A stretch of 57,388 bases of DNA from an uncultured Oscillospiraceae bacterium (GCA_910588495.1 CAJUPU010000020.1:1-57388), one strand, 5' to 3'; positions 6,547-15,369 are shown, counted from the stretch's first letter. Made by a program: numbers and translations. Notes: a model not told the origin generated them from the sequence alone.

Positions 6547-8061
6547 ATGACGATAGACAAAAGCTGGTTCGACGAGATGGAGGGGCGCATCCCCCACGGC
6601 CAGATCCGCACCCGGTTTGCCCCCTCGCCCACCGGGTACATGCATGTGGGCAATCTGCGCACCGCGCTGTACACCTGGCTCATCGCCCGCCACGGGGGCG
6701 GCAGGTTCCTGCTGCGGATCGAGGACACCGACCAGGGGCGGCTGGTGGAGGACGCGGTGGACGTGATCTACGCCACCATGCGCCGCTGCGGCCTGGACTG
6801 GGACGAGGGGCCGGATGTGGGCGGCCCGGTGGGGCCCTATATCCAGACCCAGCGCCGGGACCTTTACGGCAGATACGCCCAGCTGCTGATCGAAAAGGGC
6901 CACGCCTACCGCTGTTTCTGCTCGGAGGAGCGGCTGGCCCAGCTCCATCAGGACGATTCCAACGCCAAGTACGACCGGCACTGCCTCTCCCTCTCCCCCG
7001 AGGAGATTCAGGCCAGGCTGGACGCGGGGGAGCCCTATGTGATCCGCCAGCGGATCCCGGAGGGGTCCACCACCTTCCACGACGCGGTGTACGGCGACAT
7101 CACCGTGGACAACGCCGAGCTGGACGATCAGATCCTCATCAAGTCCGACGGCCTGCCCACCTACAACTTCGCCAACGTGATCGACGACCACCTGATGGGC
7201 ATCACCCATGTGGTCCGGGGGGCGGAATACCTGTCCTCCGCCCCCAAGTACGATCTGCTGTACCAAGCCTTCGGCTGGGAGATCCCCACCTACGTCCACT
7301 GCTCCTCGGTGATGTTCAGCGACCCCGCCACCGGCACGGTGCGCAAGATGTCTAAGCGCCACGGGGATCCCTCCTATGAGGACCTGGTGGCCCAGGGCTA
7401 TCTGTCCCAGGCGGTGGTGAACTATGTGGCCCTGCTGGGCTGGGCCCCCCACGGAGAGCTGGCGGAGCAGGAGTTCTTCACCATGGACCAGCTGGTGGGG
7501 GCCTTCGAGATCGAGGGCATCTCCAAGTCCCCCTCCGCCTTCGACATGGACAAGCTGAACTACTTCAACGCCGCCTATCTCAGGGCATTGTCCCCGGAGG
7601 ACTTCGCCCGGGAGGCCCAGCCCTGGATCCGCCGGGCGGTGAAGGACGAGCGGTATGACGCCGCCGCCATCGCCGGCCTGCTCCAGGCCCGGTGCGAGAA
7701 GCTGAGCGACATTCCGGAGAAGGTGGACTTTTTCGACCAGCTGCCGGAGTATGACGCGGAGCTGTTCACCAACAAGAAGTCCAAGACCAACGCGGAGGTG
7801 TCCCTGCGGATGCTCCAGCAGGCCGTCCCGGTGCTGGAGGCCCTGCCGGAGTGGGAGCAGGACGCCATCCACGGCGCGCTGGTGGGGCTGGCCGAGGGGC
7901 TGGGGGTGAAGAACGCCACCCTCATGTGGCCCCTGCGGATCGCCGTGGCGGGCAAGGCCGTCACCCCCGGCGGCGCGGTGGAGCTGTGCCGGATCCTGGG
8001 GCGGGAGGAGACCCTGCGCCGGGCGGCGCTGGGGATGGAGAAACTGAATAAGATCGTATAG
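6547..8061 (+). CDS. gltX: Glutamate--tRNA ligase
   Basis: Class I aminoacyl-tRNA synthetase charging tRNA-Glu. The 504-residue protein has the HIGH-type signature PSPTGYMHVG at residues 26-35, LLRIEDTDQGR, the CFCSEERL segment, and the KMSKR loop at 267-271. The helical anticodon-binding C-terminal domain follows (VALLGWAPHG onward). The length is normal for bacterial GltX. ATG at 6547 is chosen over an upstream TTG because GGAGG lies 8 nt before it. In Gram-positives GltX often also charges tRNA-Gln for GatCAB; that cannot be decided here. It is monocistronic, with its own promoter and terminator. Confidence 0.96.
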   Translation: MTIDKSWFDEMEGRIPHGQIRTRFAPSPTGYMHVGNLRTALYTWLIARHGGGRFLLRIEDTDQGRLVEDAVDVIYATMRRCGLDWDEGPDVGGPVGPYIQTQRRDLYGRYAQLLIEKGHAYRCFCSEERLAQLHQDDSNAKYDRHCLSLSPEEIQARLDAGEPYVIRQRIPEGSTTFHDAVYGDITVDNAELDDQILIKSDGLPTYNFANVIDDHLMGITHVVRGAEYLSSAPKYDLLYQAFGWEIPTYVHCSSVMFSDPATGTVRKMSKRHGDPSYEDLVAQGYLSQAVVNYVALLGWAPHGELAEQEFFTMDQLVGAFEIEGISKSPSAFDMDKLNYFNAAYLRALSPEDFAREAQPWIRRAVKDERYDAAAIAGLLQARCEKLSDIPEKVDFFDQLPEYDAELFTNKKSKTNAEVSLRMLQQAVPVLEALPEWEQDAIHGALVGLAEGLGVKNATLMWPLRIAVAGKAVTPGGAVELCRILGREETLRRAALGMEKLNKIV

Positions 8062-8064
8062 AAG

Positions 8065-8105
8065 GGAAAGAGAGCGTCCGGCTGAAAGCCGGACGCTCTC
8101 TTTCC
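8065..8105 (+). terminator. Terminator after gltX
   Basis: An 18-bp perfect stem: GGAAAGAGAGCGTCCGGC (8065-8082) and GCCGGACGCTCTCTTTCC (8088-8105), starting 4 nt after the gltX stop. The rest of 8106-8330 holds only the promoter listed next. Confidence 0.75.
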
Positions 8106-8269
8106 ATAGTTAGCCGCCGCCCTCTACACATAATAAGGATCGGGCCTGAAGAGCTTCTAAGATCGATGACAGCACCGATCAGGAACAGGCCCCAGTCCCT
8201 GTCCCAGCCGGGAACCGTTGGGGCGCAACGACTTTCCTGACGGTCGAGTCCCTTTTTCGCCCCGGGGCC

Positions 8270-8298
8270 TTGACTTTTTTCCGGCGGCGGCGTAGGGT
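8270..8298 (+). promoter_or_regulatory. Promoter of the XRE regulator gene
   Basis: TTGACT (8270-8275), 17-nt spacer, TAGGGT (8293-8298). Good -35, weak -10; 33 nt upstream of the start codon. Confidence 0.45.
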
Positions 8299-8330
8299 GG
8301 AGGCACATCCGACAAAAGGGAGTGCCATAC

Positions 8331-9359
8331 ATGAACGAAAAGAGATCCTTTGGCGAGTACATCCGCAAAAAGAGGCTGGAGGCGGGGCTGACCCAGAAGG
8401 AGCTGGCGGGGCGGCTGTTCGTCACCGAGTCCACCGTGAGCAAATGGGAGCGGGCGCTGTCCTATCCAGACGTATCCATGGTCACGCCGATCTGCGCCGC
8501 CCTGGGCATCACCGAGCACGAGTTCTTCACCGCCTGCGATGACGATCAGGCCCACCTCCAGGAGCGGCAGGCGGCGGTGTGGCGGGGGGTGGTGACGGGG
8601 GCCAGGCGGTTTTTTGCCGCGGGCTACGCCATCGCCGTGGTGGTGTGCTTCATCTGCGACCTGGCCATCTTCCACGCCCTGGACTGGTTCTGGATCGTGC
8701 TGACGGGCTGCGCCCTCTCCTTCTGCTTCACCAACCTGCCCTTTTTGGTCCGGCGGAACAGGTGGACGGTGTGCCTGGGCGGGGCGTCCGTGAGCCTGAT
8801 CCTGCTGCTGCTGGCCTGCTGGCGGTACGCCGGGGGCTGGTGGATCGTGGGGGGTCTGTGCATCACGGCGGTGTGCCTGGCCCTGCCCTGGAGCTGGTGG
8901 GCGGTGTGGCGGTTCTACGGAAAGCGCGTTCTGCCCCTGTGCGGGGCGGTGCTGACGGGGTGGCTGTTCCCGCTGCTGGCGGTGGTGTGGGCCTTCACCG
9001 GCGGGGACTGGCTGATCTCGGCGGCCTTCCCGCTGGCGGTGGCGGGCGCGGCCTTTTTCTGGGCGGGGTTCGCGGTGTTCTACTGGCTGAAAGCGGGGCC
9101 GTGGCTGAAGGCCGGGGCGGCGGCGCTGCTGGCAAGCTTGGCCACGCCGGTGTTCAACAGCCTGTGCGATCTGGTGCTGGAGGAGCGGGGCGGGCCCCGC
9201 TTTAGGGACTATTTCTCCGTGGGGGACATGCTGGCCCGGCGGGCCGCCGGGGACCTGTCCTGGGTGAACATGCTGATCTTCCAGATCATGCTGGCGTGCG
9301 CCCTGGCGGTGGCCGCCGTGGGCGCGGCGGCGGAGGTCCGGCGGAGAAGAGAAGGGTAA
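8331..9359 (+). CDS. XRE-family transcriptional regulator with C-terminal membrane domain
   Basis: A 342-residue protein. Residues about 8-62 form a Cro/C1-type helix-turn-helix (FGEYIRKKRLEAGLTQKELA, VTESTVSKWERALSYPDV). This is followed by some seven or eight hydrophobic segments from about residue 90 to the end, so it is a DNA-binding protein tethered to the membrane. Such XRE-plus-membrane proteins usually sense envelope conditions or regulate nearby transporters. Here no adjacent target is obvious because it is flanked by terminators on both sides. ATG at 8331 is preferred over GTG at 8322 because AAGGGAG then has normal spacing. Confidence 0.85.
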   Translation: MNEKRSFGEYIRKKRLEAGLTQKELAGRLFVTESTVSKWERALSYPDVSMVTPICAALGITEHEFFTACDDDQAHLQERQAAVWRGVVTGARRFFAAGYAIAVVVCFICDLAIFHALDWFWIVLTGCALSFCFTNLPFLVRRNRWTVCLGGASVSLILLLLACWRYAGGWWIVGGLCITAVCLALPWSWWAVWRFYGKRVLPLCGAVLTGWLFPLLAVVWAFTGGDWLISAAFPLAVAGAAFFWAGFAVFYWLKAGPWLKAGAAALLASLATPVFNSLCDLVLEERGGPRFRDYFSVGDMLARRAAGDLSWVNMLIFQIMLACALAVAAVGAAAEVRRRREG

Positions 9360-9371
9360 AAGGCGCAAAAG

Positions 9372-9401
9372 GAGCGCCCGGCCGCAGGCCGGGCGCTCTT
9401 T
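9372..9401. terminator. Bidirectional terminator between the XRE gene and rhaD
   Basis: GAGCGCCCGGCC (9372-9383), loop GCA, GGCCGGGCGCTC (9387-9398), then TTT. It serves the plus-strand regulator and lies 14 nt beyond the minus-strand rhaD stop. Confidence 0.75.
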
Positions 9402-9414
9402 CATGCTATGAACC

Positions 9415-10227
9415 TCAGTCCAGCCAGCCCTCCCGGGCCTTCACGCCGAACCGCTGCTCCAGCTGGTGGAGCTGGGCGTCGGTGATGGTGTTCAGACGGG
9501 GCAGGTGGGCGGTCTTGAGATAGATCTGCGCCGCCTTTTCCGCGGTCTCGATGAGGCCGAAGGTCTCGTCCAGGTCCCGACCCGCGGCGTAGATGCCGTG
9601 GAGGGCCCACACCACCAGCCGGGCGGTGGACATCTTGTCCGCCGTGGCCTGCCCGATCTCGTTGGTGCCGCAGGGCATCCAGGGCAGCACGTTCACCCCG
9701 TCGGGGAACACGAACACGCACTCGGTGCACATCTGCCACAGGGTGCGGGTGAAGGCCCGCTCCTCCAGGGAGTGGACGTAGGTCATGGCCAGCAGCTCGG
9801 TGGGGTGGCAGTGCAGCACCACCCGGTGGGCCGGATCCACGCCCAGGCGGACGGCATGGCTCATCATGTGGGCGGGGAACTCGGAGGTGGGCCTGCCGCC
9901 CCCGGACAGCCCCCACAGGACCCGGGCGTTCCTGCCGCCCTGGGTGAGCCGCACCAGCCCCAGGCCGTCCGCCGGGTCATACTGGGCGTTTTTGAAGTAC
10001 TTGCCCGCGCCGGTGATCAGAAAGCATTGTCCGTCCAGGGCGGGGGCCTGGAAGCCGGTGGGGATGTCCCGGCCGGGCCCGTCCAGGTCCAGGTACTGGG
10101 CCGCCTGATCCCGGTCCAGCAGCAGGCTGATGTTGCCGCTGTTGCGCTCGTCCCAGCCCAGCCGGTACATGTTGGTCATGGTGCGGACCATCTCGATCAG
10201 GAAGGGCGCTTCCAGGATGTTTTTCAT
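9415..10227 (-). CDS. rhaD: Rhamnulose-1-phosphate aldolase
   Basis: Zinc-dependent class II aldolase splitting L-rhamnulose-1-phosphate into dihydroxyacetone phosphate and L-lactaldehyde. At 270 residues it is the size of E. coli RhaD (274). The zinc/catalytic set is present: Glu in GRPTSEFPAHM, two His in VVLHCHPTE, and a third His in VWALHGIYAAG. NSGNISLLLD is the phosphate-binding N-terminal motif. ATG at 10227 (MKNILEAPF) follows GAGAGGTGG. It lies downstream of the mgl-type sugar ABC genes, separated by hairpins. RhaA and RhaB are not in the window, so the transporter upstream may carry a sugar whose phosphate this enzyme cleaves; fuculose-type substrates remain possible. Confidence 0.88.
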   Translation of the reverse strand: MKNILEAPFLIEMVRTMTNMYRLGWDERNSGNISLLLDRDQAAQYLDLDGPGRDIPTGFQAPALDGQCFLITGAGKYFKNAQYDPADGLGLVRLTQGGRNARVLWGLSGGGRPTSEFPAHMMSHAVRLGVDPAHRVVLHCHPTELLAMTYVHSLEERAFTRTLWQMCTECVFVFPDGVNVLPWMPCGTNEIGQATADKMSTARLVVWALHGIYAAGRDLDETFGLIETAEKAAQIYLKTAHLPRLNTITDAQLHQLEQRFGVKAREGWLD

Positions 10228-10275
10228 GTCGTCCACCTCTCCGGCCGGCGGCGCCGGCCTGATATAGTTGACGCA

Positions 10276-10430
10276 GTTGAAAAGAAGCACTTGCTTCTTT
10301 TCAACCTGTTCGGCGATGATTCGCCGAACAGGCCGCGGAGCGGCCTCGCGTCAGACTTCATAGTCAGCGCACAAGCTTTGCTGAACAGCGGCTGTGCCGC
10401 TGTCTGAAAATCGGCAGTTGCCGATTTTCA
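10276..10430. repeat. Cluster of four to five short perfect inverted repeats
   Basis: Within the 313-nt gap between mglC and rhaD, short palindromes follow one another. GTTGAAAAGAAGCA pairs with its complement (10276-10305). CCTGTTCGGCGA pairs with TCGCCGAACAGG (10305-10331). ACAGCGGC pairs with GCCGCTGT (10385-10403). TGAAAATCGGCA pairs with TGCCGATTTTCA (10405-10430). A smaller GCCGC/GCGGC lies near 10333. None carries a clear T-run. They could be processing or stabilising hairpins in a long mglC-rhaD mRNA. Confidence 0.7.
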
Positions 10431-10473
10431 AGTGCGCTGGCTATATCGCGCCGGGAGCCGCCCCGGCAAACGC

Positions 10474-10514
10474 CGCCGCGGGACAGAACAGGGAGCCCTG
10501 CTCTGTCCCGCGGC
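10474..10514 (-). terminator. Long hairpin after mglC
   Basis: CGCCGCGGGACAG (10474-10486) pairs with CTGTCCCGCGGCG (10502-10514), and inner CAGGG pairs with CCCTG. It is 27 nt downstream of the mglC stop. Only a short T-run follows on the minus strand, so partial read-through to rhaD is possible. Confidence 0.6.
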
Positions 10515-10540
10515 GTTTCCATGGGTCGAAAGGGATCGCC

Positions 10541-12211
10541 TCACTTCTTCTGGACGTACTTCAGGCAGTCCAGCATGACGGCCACCAGGATGATGACGCC
10601 GGAGAACACGAACTGGAGGTTGGCGTCGATGCCCAGGGTGGTCAGCGCGTAGGTCAGAGCGGTGAAGATGAACACGCCCGTCACCACGCCGGAGATCTTG
10701 CCGATGCCGCCGGTGAAGGACACGCCGCCCACCACGCAGGCCGCGATGGCGTCCATCTCCCAGCCCTGGCCGTAGCTGGCAGAGCCGGAGCCGGACATAC
10801 GGATGCACTCCAGCCAGGAGCCGAAGCCGTAGAGGATACCGGCCAGGATAAAGGCGCCCACCGTGACCTTGAACACGGAGATGCCGGACACCGAGGCCGC
10901 CTCGGGGTTGCCGCCCACGGCGTACAGGTTCTTGCCGAAGGTGGTCTTGTTCCAGATGAACCATACGATGACCACCGCGGCCAGCGCCCACAGGATGATG
11001 GTGGGGAATTTGGTACCTCCATCGGGTCCCAGCTTGGGGATGATCATCTTGGGGATGTCGCCCTCGATGGCACCGAAGGACACGCCCTTGGTGGAGTAGG
11101 TAGCCAGGCCGAAGATCATCAGCATGGTAGACATAGTGGAGATGAAGGGGTGCATCTTGAACTTGGCGGTGAAGAAGCCGGCGATGGTGGTGAAGATGGT
11201 GCACAGCACGATACATACCAGCAGGGCCAGGAACACCCGGACGATGACGGGCAGGCCGGTGAAGTCAAAGATGTGCCCAAACACGCCGCCGGTGTTGATG
11301 CCCTGGTGCATGATGATGGTGGCGGCGGTCATGCCCATGCCCACCATGCGCCCGATGGACAGGTCGGTGCCGGCCAGCAGGATGAGCCCCGCCACGCCCA
11401 GCGCCAGGAACATCCGGGGGGAGGCCTGCTGGAGGATGTTCAGGATGTTGTTCACCGTCAGCAGCTGCACCTTGGGCCCCTTGACGATGGGGGTGATGAT
11501 GCACAGGGCGATGAACACCACCGCGATGGCCAGATACAGGCCGTTGCGCAGCAGGAAGCTGCGGGCGTTGAAGGTGTACTTGTAGTTCTCCCACCGCTGG
11601 GCCATGGATTCGGAGAAGGTGAACTTGGACATGCGCAGCAGGTCGATCAGGTGGAACTGGTGGTCAAAGGCGGCGTGGCGGCGGTCCTTGGCGTCCTGAA
11701 GGTCCTTGGCCAGCTGGTTCTTGGCGTCGAACAGCCGGTTTTTGTGGACGTACTTCTCGTCCTTGATCTCCTGGGCGTCGGTGAGCTTGGCCAGGGCAGC
11801 TTGGTGGTCCTTCTCCAGCTGGGCCACCGCGGCCTGGTACTTCTCCTGGGCCAGCACCTTCTCCTGGGCGCAGCTGGCCAGCACCGGCTGGTAGTAGGTA
11901 TCATAATTGGTCTTGAGGTAGTTCTCCGCGTCGGCGATGAGCTTGCCCACCTCGTCCTTGTGCTGGGCCTCCACCTTCTTGGCCTGCTCCAGCTCTGTTT
12001 GCAGCTGGGCCCTCCGGGCCTCCTTCTCCTGGGCGGTGTAGATGCGGTCCCGCTTCAGGCTGTCCAGGCTGCTCTGGATGTCGATGACCCGGTCCGTGCC
12101 GTCTTTGCGCAGGGCATCGATCTTTTCTTGGATGCCGCCCACATACTCGTCGATGGGCTGGCGGAGCTTGCTCTCCTGCTCCGCGCTCAGGATCTTGGTT
12201 CGATCTGCCAT
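10541..12211 (-). CDS. mglC: Galactose/methyl-galactoside-type ABC permease with N-terminal coiled-coil extension
   Basis: The C-terminal half (from about residue 225) is a standard sugar ABC permease of the MglC/RbsC family. Its motifs are LTVNNILNILQQASPRMFLALG, LLAGTDLSIGRMVG, GKNLYAVGGNPEAASVSGI (the EAA-like cytoplasmic loop) and AIAACVVGGVSFTGGIG, with about eight to ten membrane segments. The first ~205 residues are unusual: highly charged, Gln/Lys/Glu-rich and helical (EARRAQLQTELEQAKKVEAQ, YQAAVAQLEKDHQAALAKL), so a cytoplasmic coiled coil. E. coli MglC is about 336 residues; this one is 556. It lies 15 nt after mglA. Translocation of the sugar bound by MglB is the expected role. Confidence 0.9.
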   Translation of the reverse strand: MADRTKILSAEQESKLRQPIDEYVGGIQEKIDALRKDGTDRVIDIQSSLDSLKRDRIYTAQEKEARRAQLQTELEQAKKVEAQHKDEVGKLIADAENYLKTNYDTYYQPVLASCAQEKVLAQEKYQAAVAQLEKDHQAALAKLTDAQEIKDEKYVHKNRLFDAKNQLAKDLQDAKDRRHAAFDHQFHLIDLLRMSKFTFSESMAQRWENYKYTFNARSFLLRNGLYLAIAVVFIALCIITPIVKGPKVQLLTVNNILNILQQASPRMFLALGVAGLILLAGTDLSIGRMVGMGMTAATIIMHQGINTGGVFGHIFDFTGLPVIVRVFLALLVCIVLCTIFTTIAGFFTAKFKMHPFISTMSTMLMIFGLATYSTKGVSFGAIEGDIPKMIIPKLGPDGGTKFPTIILWALAAVVIVWFIWNKTTFGKNLYAVGGNPEAASVSGISVFKVTVGAFILAGILYGFGSWLECIRMSGSGSASYGQGWEMDAIAACVVGGVSFTGGIGKISGVVTGVFIFTALTYALTTLGIDANLQFVFSGVIILVAVMLDCLKYVQKK

Positions 12212-12226
12212 GTGTTGGTTCCCCCC

Positions 12227-13735
12227 TCACAGATATTTCGCGCTGAGGCGCAAGAGCTCTTCCTGATCGGTCTGCGCGGTGTTGACGATGCCCGAAAGAT
12301 GGCCGTTGGACATCACGCCGATCCGGTTGGTGATGCCCAGGATCTCCGGCATCTCGGAGGAGACGACGATGATCGTCTTGCCCTGCTTGGCCATCCGAAT
12401 GATCAGCTCATAGATCTCATATTTCGCGCCCACGTCGATGCCCCGGGTGGGCTCGTCCATCATGAAGATCTGGGGCTCCCGCTCCAGCCACTTGCCGAAG
12501 ATGACCTTCTGCTGGTTGCCGCCGGACAGGCTGGAGATCATGTCGTCCGGGCCCATGCACTTGGTGTGCATGGTCTTGATCTCCTTGCTGGTGGCTTTCA
12601 CCATCTTCTGGGTGGACAGGGCCGGGCCGGATTTGTACTGCTCCAGGCTGGAGATGGTGGTGTTGAAGGTCAGATCGCACTTGAGGAACAGGCCGTTGGC
12701 CTTGCGCTCCTCGGTGATCATGGCGAAGCCGTGCTCGATGGCCTCCTTGGCGCTGTTGAAGTTCATCAGCCGGCCCTTGAAGTAGACCCGGCCCGACGCC
12801 CGGGTGCGCACGCCGAAGATCGTCTCCAAAAGCTCGGTGCGCCCGGCGCCCACCAGGCCGTACAGCCCGAAGATCTCGCCCTCCCGCACGTCGAAGGAGA
12901 TGTCCTGGAGGTGGGGGGCGAACTTGGTGGACAGGTGCTGGATGGACAGGATGGGCTCCCCCGGCGTATTGTCCACGGGGGGGAAGCGGCTCTCCAGCGA
13001 GCGGCCCACCATGGCGGCGATCAGCTCGTTCATGTCGGTCTCTTTCGAGCTCTTGGTCATGACCAGCTTGCCGTCCCGCAGCACCGAGATCTCATCGCAG
13101 ATCTCGAAGATCTCGTCCATCTTGTGGGAGATGTAGATCAGCGAGATGCCCTGATCCTTCAGCATCCGCATCATCTCGAAGAGCTTGTCCACCTCCTGGA
13201 CGGTGAGGGAGGAGGTAGGCTCGTCCAAAACGATCACCTGGGAGTTGTAGGAGATCGCCTTGGCGATCTCGCACATCTGCCGCTGGGAGACCGACATGTT
13301 CCGCATGGGCTGGTTCAGGTTCACCGTCATCCCCAGCTTGCGGAACAGCTCGGCCGCCTTTTTCTTCATGCTGCCCTCGTCCACGATCCCCAGATCGTTG
13401 GTGGGGTAGCGGCCCAGGAACAGGTTGTCCATGACGTTGCGCTCCAGGCACTGGTTCAGCTCCTGGTGGACCATGGCGATCCCGTTTTCCAGAGCGTCCT
13501 TGGGGCCGGAGAAATCGATCTCCTTCCCGTTCAAATAGATATTTCCCTCGTCCTTTTGGTAGGTGCCGAACAGGCACTTCATCATGGTGGACTTGCCGGC
13601 GCCGTTCTCGCCCATCAGCCCCATGACGGTCCCCCGTTTCAGATCCAGGTCGATATGGTCAAGCACCCGGTTTCGGCCGAACGACTTGCTCATACCGCGG
13701 ATCGACAGGACGACATCGCCTTTTCCACCAGCCAT
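12227..13735 (-). CDS. mglA: Sugar ABC transporter ATP-binding protein (MglA type)
   Basis: Tandem-ATPase subunit (about 502 residues) that powers sugar uptake. The first nucleotide-binding domain has Walker A GENGAGKST, signature SVSQRQMCEIAKA and Walker B VIVLDEPTSSL. The second has the degenerate Walker A GLVGAGRTE, signature SLSGGNQQKV and FMMDEPTRGIDVG, the usual arrangement for MglA/RbsA proteins. ATG at 13735 (MAGGKGDVVLS) is chosen because AGGAGG lies seven nt upstream; an ATG at 13741 is too close to it. It is translated between mglB and mglC. Confidence 0.95.
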   Translation of the reverse strand: MAGGKGDVVLSIRGMSKSFGRNRVLDHIDLDLKRGTVMGLMGENGAGKSTMMKCLFGTYQKDEGNIYLNGKEIDFSGPKDALENGIAMVHQELNQCLERNVMDNLFLGRYPTNDLGIVDEGSMKKKAAELFRKLGMTVNLNQPMRNMSVSQRQMCEIAKAISYNSQVIVLDEPTSSLTVQEVDKLFEMMRMLKDQGISLIYISHKMDEIFEICDEISVLRDGKLVMTKSSKETDMNELIAAMVGRSLESRFPPVDNTPGEPILSIQHLSTKFAPHLQDISFDVREGEIFGLYGLVGAGRTELLETIFGVRTRASGRVYFKGRLMNFNSAKEAIEHGFAMITEERKANGLFLKCDLTFNTTISSLEQYKSGPALSTQKMVKATSKEIKTMHTKCMGPDDMISSLSGGNQQKVIFGKWLEREPQIFMMDEPTRGIDVGAKYEIYELIIRMAKQGKTIIVVSSEMPEILGITNRIGVMSNGHLSGIVNTAQTDQEELLRLSAKYL

Positions 13736-13810
13736 ATCCATCCCTCCTGTTTTGCAGATCAGCAGTCTCAGCAAGGGCCTGATCCTGCCGGATGTTCCGT
13801 TCAAAACGCG

Positions 13811-13880
13811 TATTGGGGAGAGTTCCTCCTGCCGAACGGAGCTCGATCTCCTCCGGACGGAGAATTCCCTCTCCCCAATA
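13811..13880 (-). terminator. Intercistronic hairpin between mglB and mglA
   Basis: TATTGGGGAGAG (13811-13822) and CTCTCCCCAATA (13869-13880) form a perfect 12-bp stem closing a 46-nt interior. This position, directly after the binding-protein gene, is typical of hairpins that keep mglB mRNA more abundant than the rest of the operon. Confidence 0.65.
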
Positions 13881-13934
13881 GCGAGTCATTTACTTGTCAG
13901 TGAAGAGCCGGTCACCGGGCGCCGCCCGGCCGGA

Positions 13935-15251
13935 TCACTGGTTGAGCAGAGCGGTGTAGGAAGCCGCGTTGTCGGTCTTGACCATGTTGATGGCGAAAGC
14001 GTCGTACTGGTCGGGGTTGGACAGGCGGTTGGTGATGTTGGCCTCGGTCTGGCCGTCGCCGCCGATGTACTCCACGTTCAGGTTCAGCAGGTCGTCATAG
14101 TTCTGCAGCAGGGGCTGATAGGTGGCGCTGAGGAAGTTGTCCGCGGAGTTGTAGATGTTCAGCCACACGTTCTTGGTGGGGTTCTTCTCGAGGTCCAGCT
14201 GGTTGGCCACGGGGGCGTAGGGCTTGGTAGCGTCCATGAAGTCGTTGTAGTTGTCGGCGGTGACGGCCACGTTCAGGGCGTAGTAGGAGCGCTCGGATTC
14301 CACATACTTGAACACGTCGTCGCTGAGCACGTTGCCCTTGTCGTCGGCGGTGCCGATGCCGGTGTCGATGTCCACGCCGTCCAGGGCGTTGCGCAGCACC
14401 CGCAGGGTCAGGTAGGCCTGCACGTCGGCGTGCTGGCTGATGGTGCCGCCGTACCCGTCGGCGATGGCGGCCACGGCGTCGGCGTTGGCGTCATAGCCGA
14501 AGGTGGGGACCTTGTTCTCCTTGGACCAGGCGTTGAACATGGCCATGCCCATGCCGTCGTTGTTGGAGGCCACGATGTCGATTTGGTCGCCGAAGGTGGA
14601 CACCCAGGTGCCGATGGTGTTGCCGGCGGTGGCGGCGTCCCAAGTGGCGCCGGCGGAGTTCTTCATCTCCTGAGAGGCCAGCTCACGCACGGTGTACTCC
14701 TTGCCGTTGATGGTCAGCTTGCCGTCCTTGACAGCGGAGGCGCTGCCGTCGGCGTTGATGCCCACGGCGTCGCTCTTGATCGCGCCGTTCTCCTCGATGG
14801 CGGTGTCCAGAGCCTTGCGCACGCCCCGGGTACGGGCGATGGAGTCGTTGTGGCCGATGTCGCCGATGGCCAGCACATAGCCGATCACGCCGTCGCCGTT
14901 GCGGTCGATGGTGTCGATGTTGGCGGTGATGTAGTCCAGGATCATCTGGCCCTGGAGCTCAGCGCCCTGGTTGGCGTCGAAGCCCACATAGTAGGTGTCC
15001 TGGTTGAAGTTCAGGGCGGTCATGTCCAGCTCGCCGGTGGAGCTGTTGGAGGGCTGGCGGTTGAACCACACCAGGGGCTTGTCCTTGTTGGCCACGTCGC
15101 CGTCGGGCTGCTCGGGGGCCTTGGACTCGTCGGCGGGAGCGGTGGAGGTGGTGCCCTCGGGGGCCTTGGAGGCGTCGGGATTGTCGCCGCCGCAGGCGGC
15201 CAGGCTCAAGACCATCATGAGCGCGAGGAGCATTGCAAGAGCTTTCTTCAT
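13935..15251 (-). CDS. mglB: Galactose/glucose-type substrate-binding lipoprotein
   Basis: A 438-residue extracellular sugar-binding protein. Signal peptide and lipobox LSLAACGG are followed by a Thr/Ser/Ala/Pro linker and a two-lobe periplasmic-binding fold. MglB features include a calcium-binding EF-loop-like DRNGDGVIG, ASNNDGMGMAMFNAW (sugar-contacting Asn/Asp), and GYDANADAVAAI. ATG at 15251 (MKKALAM) follows AAAAGGAG. It is the first gene of mglBAC. Ligand specificity (galactose, glucose or other) cannot be fixed from sequence alone; downstream rhaD hints at a deoxy-sugar or mixed role. Confidence 0.92.
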   Translation of the reverse strand: MKKALAMLLALMMVLSLAACGGDNPDASKAPEGTTSTAPADESKAPEQPDGDVANKDKPLVWFNRQPSNSSTGELDMTALNFNQDTYYVGFDANQGAELQGQMILDYITANIDTIDRNGDGVIGYVLAIGDIGHNDSIARTRGVRKALDTAIEENGAIKSDAVGINADGSASAVKDGKLTINGKEYTVRELASQEMKNSAGATWDAATAGNTIGTWVSTFGDQIDIVASNNDGMGMAMFNAWSKENKVPTFGYDANADAVAAIADGYGGTISQHADVQAYLTLRVLRNALDGVDIDTGIGTADDKGNVLSDDVFKYVESERSYYALNVAVTADNYNDFMDATKPYAPVANQLDLEKNPTKNVWLNIYNSADNFLSATYQPLLQNYDDLLNLNVEYIGGDGQTEANITNRLSNPDQYDAFAINMVKTDNAASYTALLNQ

Positions 15252-15299
15252 ATCGATTCTCCTTTTCCTTATTGACAAGATGGAGCGCCGCGCCTCGTC

Positions 15300-15340
15300 C
15301 CCCGGCCTTGGCCGGGGAGCAAAAGGACGCGCGTCCTTTT
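15300..15340. repeat. Two adjacent palindromes in the mglB leader
   Basis: CCCCGGCC-TT-GGCCGGGG (15300-15317) is followed by a perfect 20-bp palindrome AAAAGGACGCGCGTCCTTTT (15321-15340). They lie between the proposed promoter and mglB, so they would be in the 5' untranslated RNA or act as a regulator-binding site. I see no other element in 15252-15484 apart from the promoter. Confidence 0.6.
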
Positions 15341-15369
15341 GAAGGGCCGCTCCATCCTATCTGTATCCA

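Noticed and set aside
10394..13903. A very long plus-strand open frame (about 1169 codons) opposite mglC and mglA
   Set aside because: Its translation is low-complexity (His/Gly/Val/Leu/Asp-rich) with no domain, and it lies antisense to two unmistakable transporter genes. Stop-free antisense frames are expected from the GC-rich third-codon bias here.
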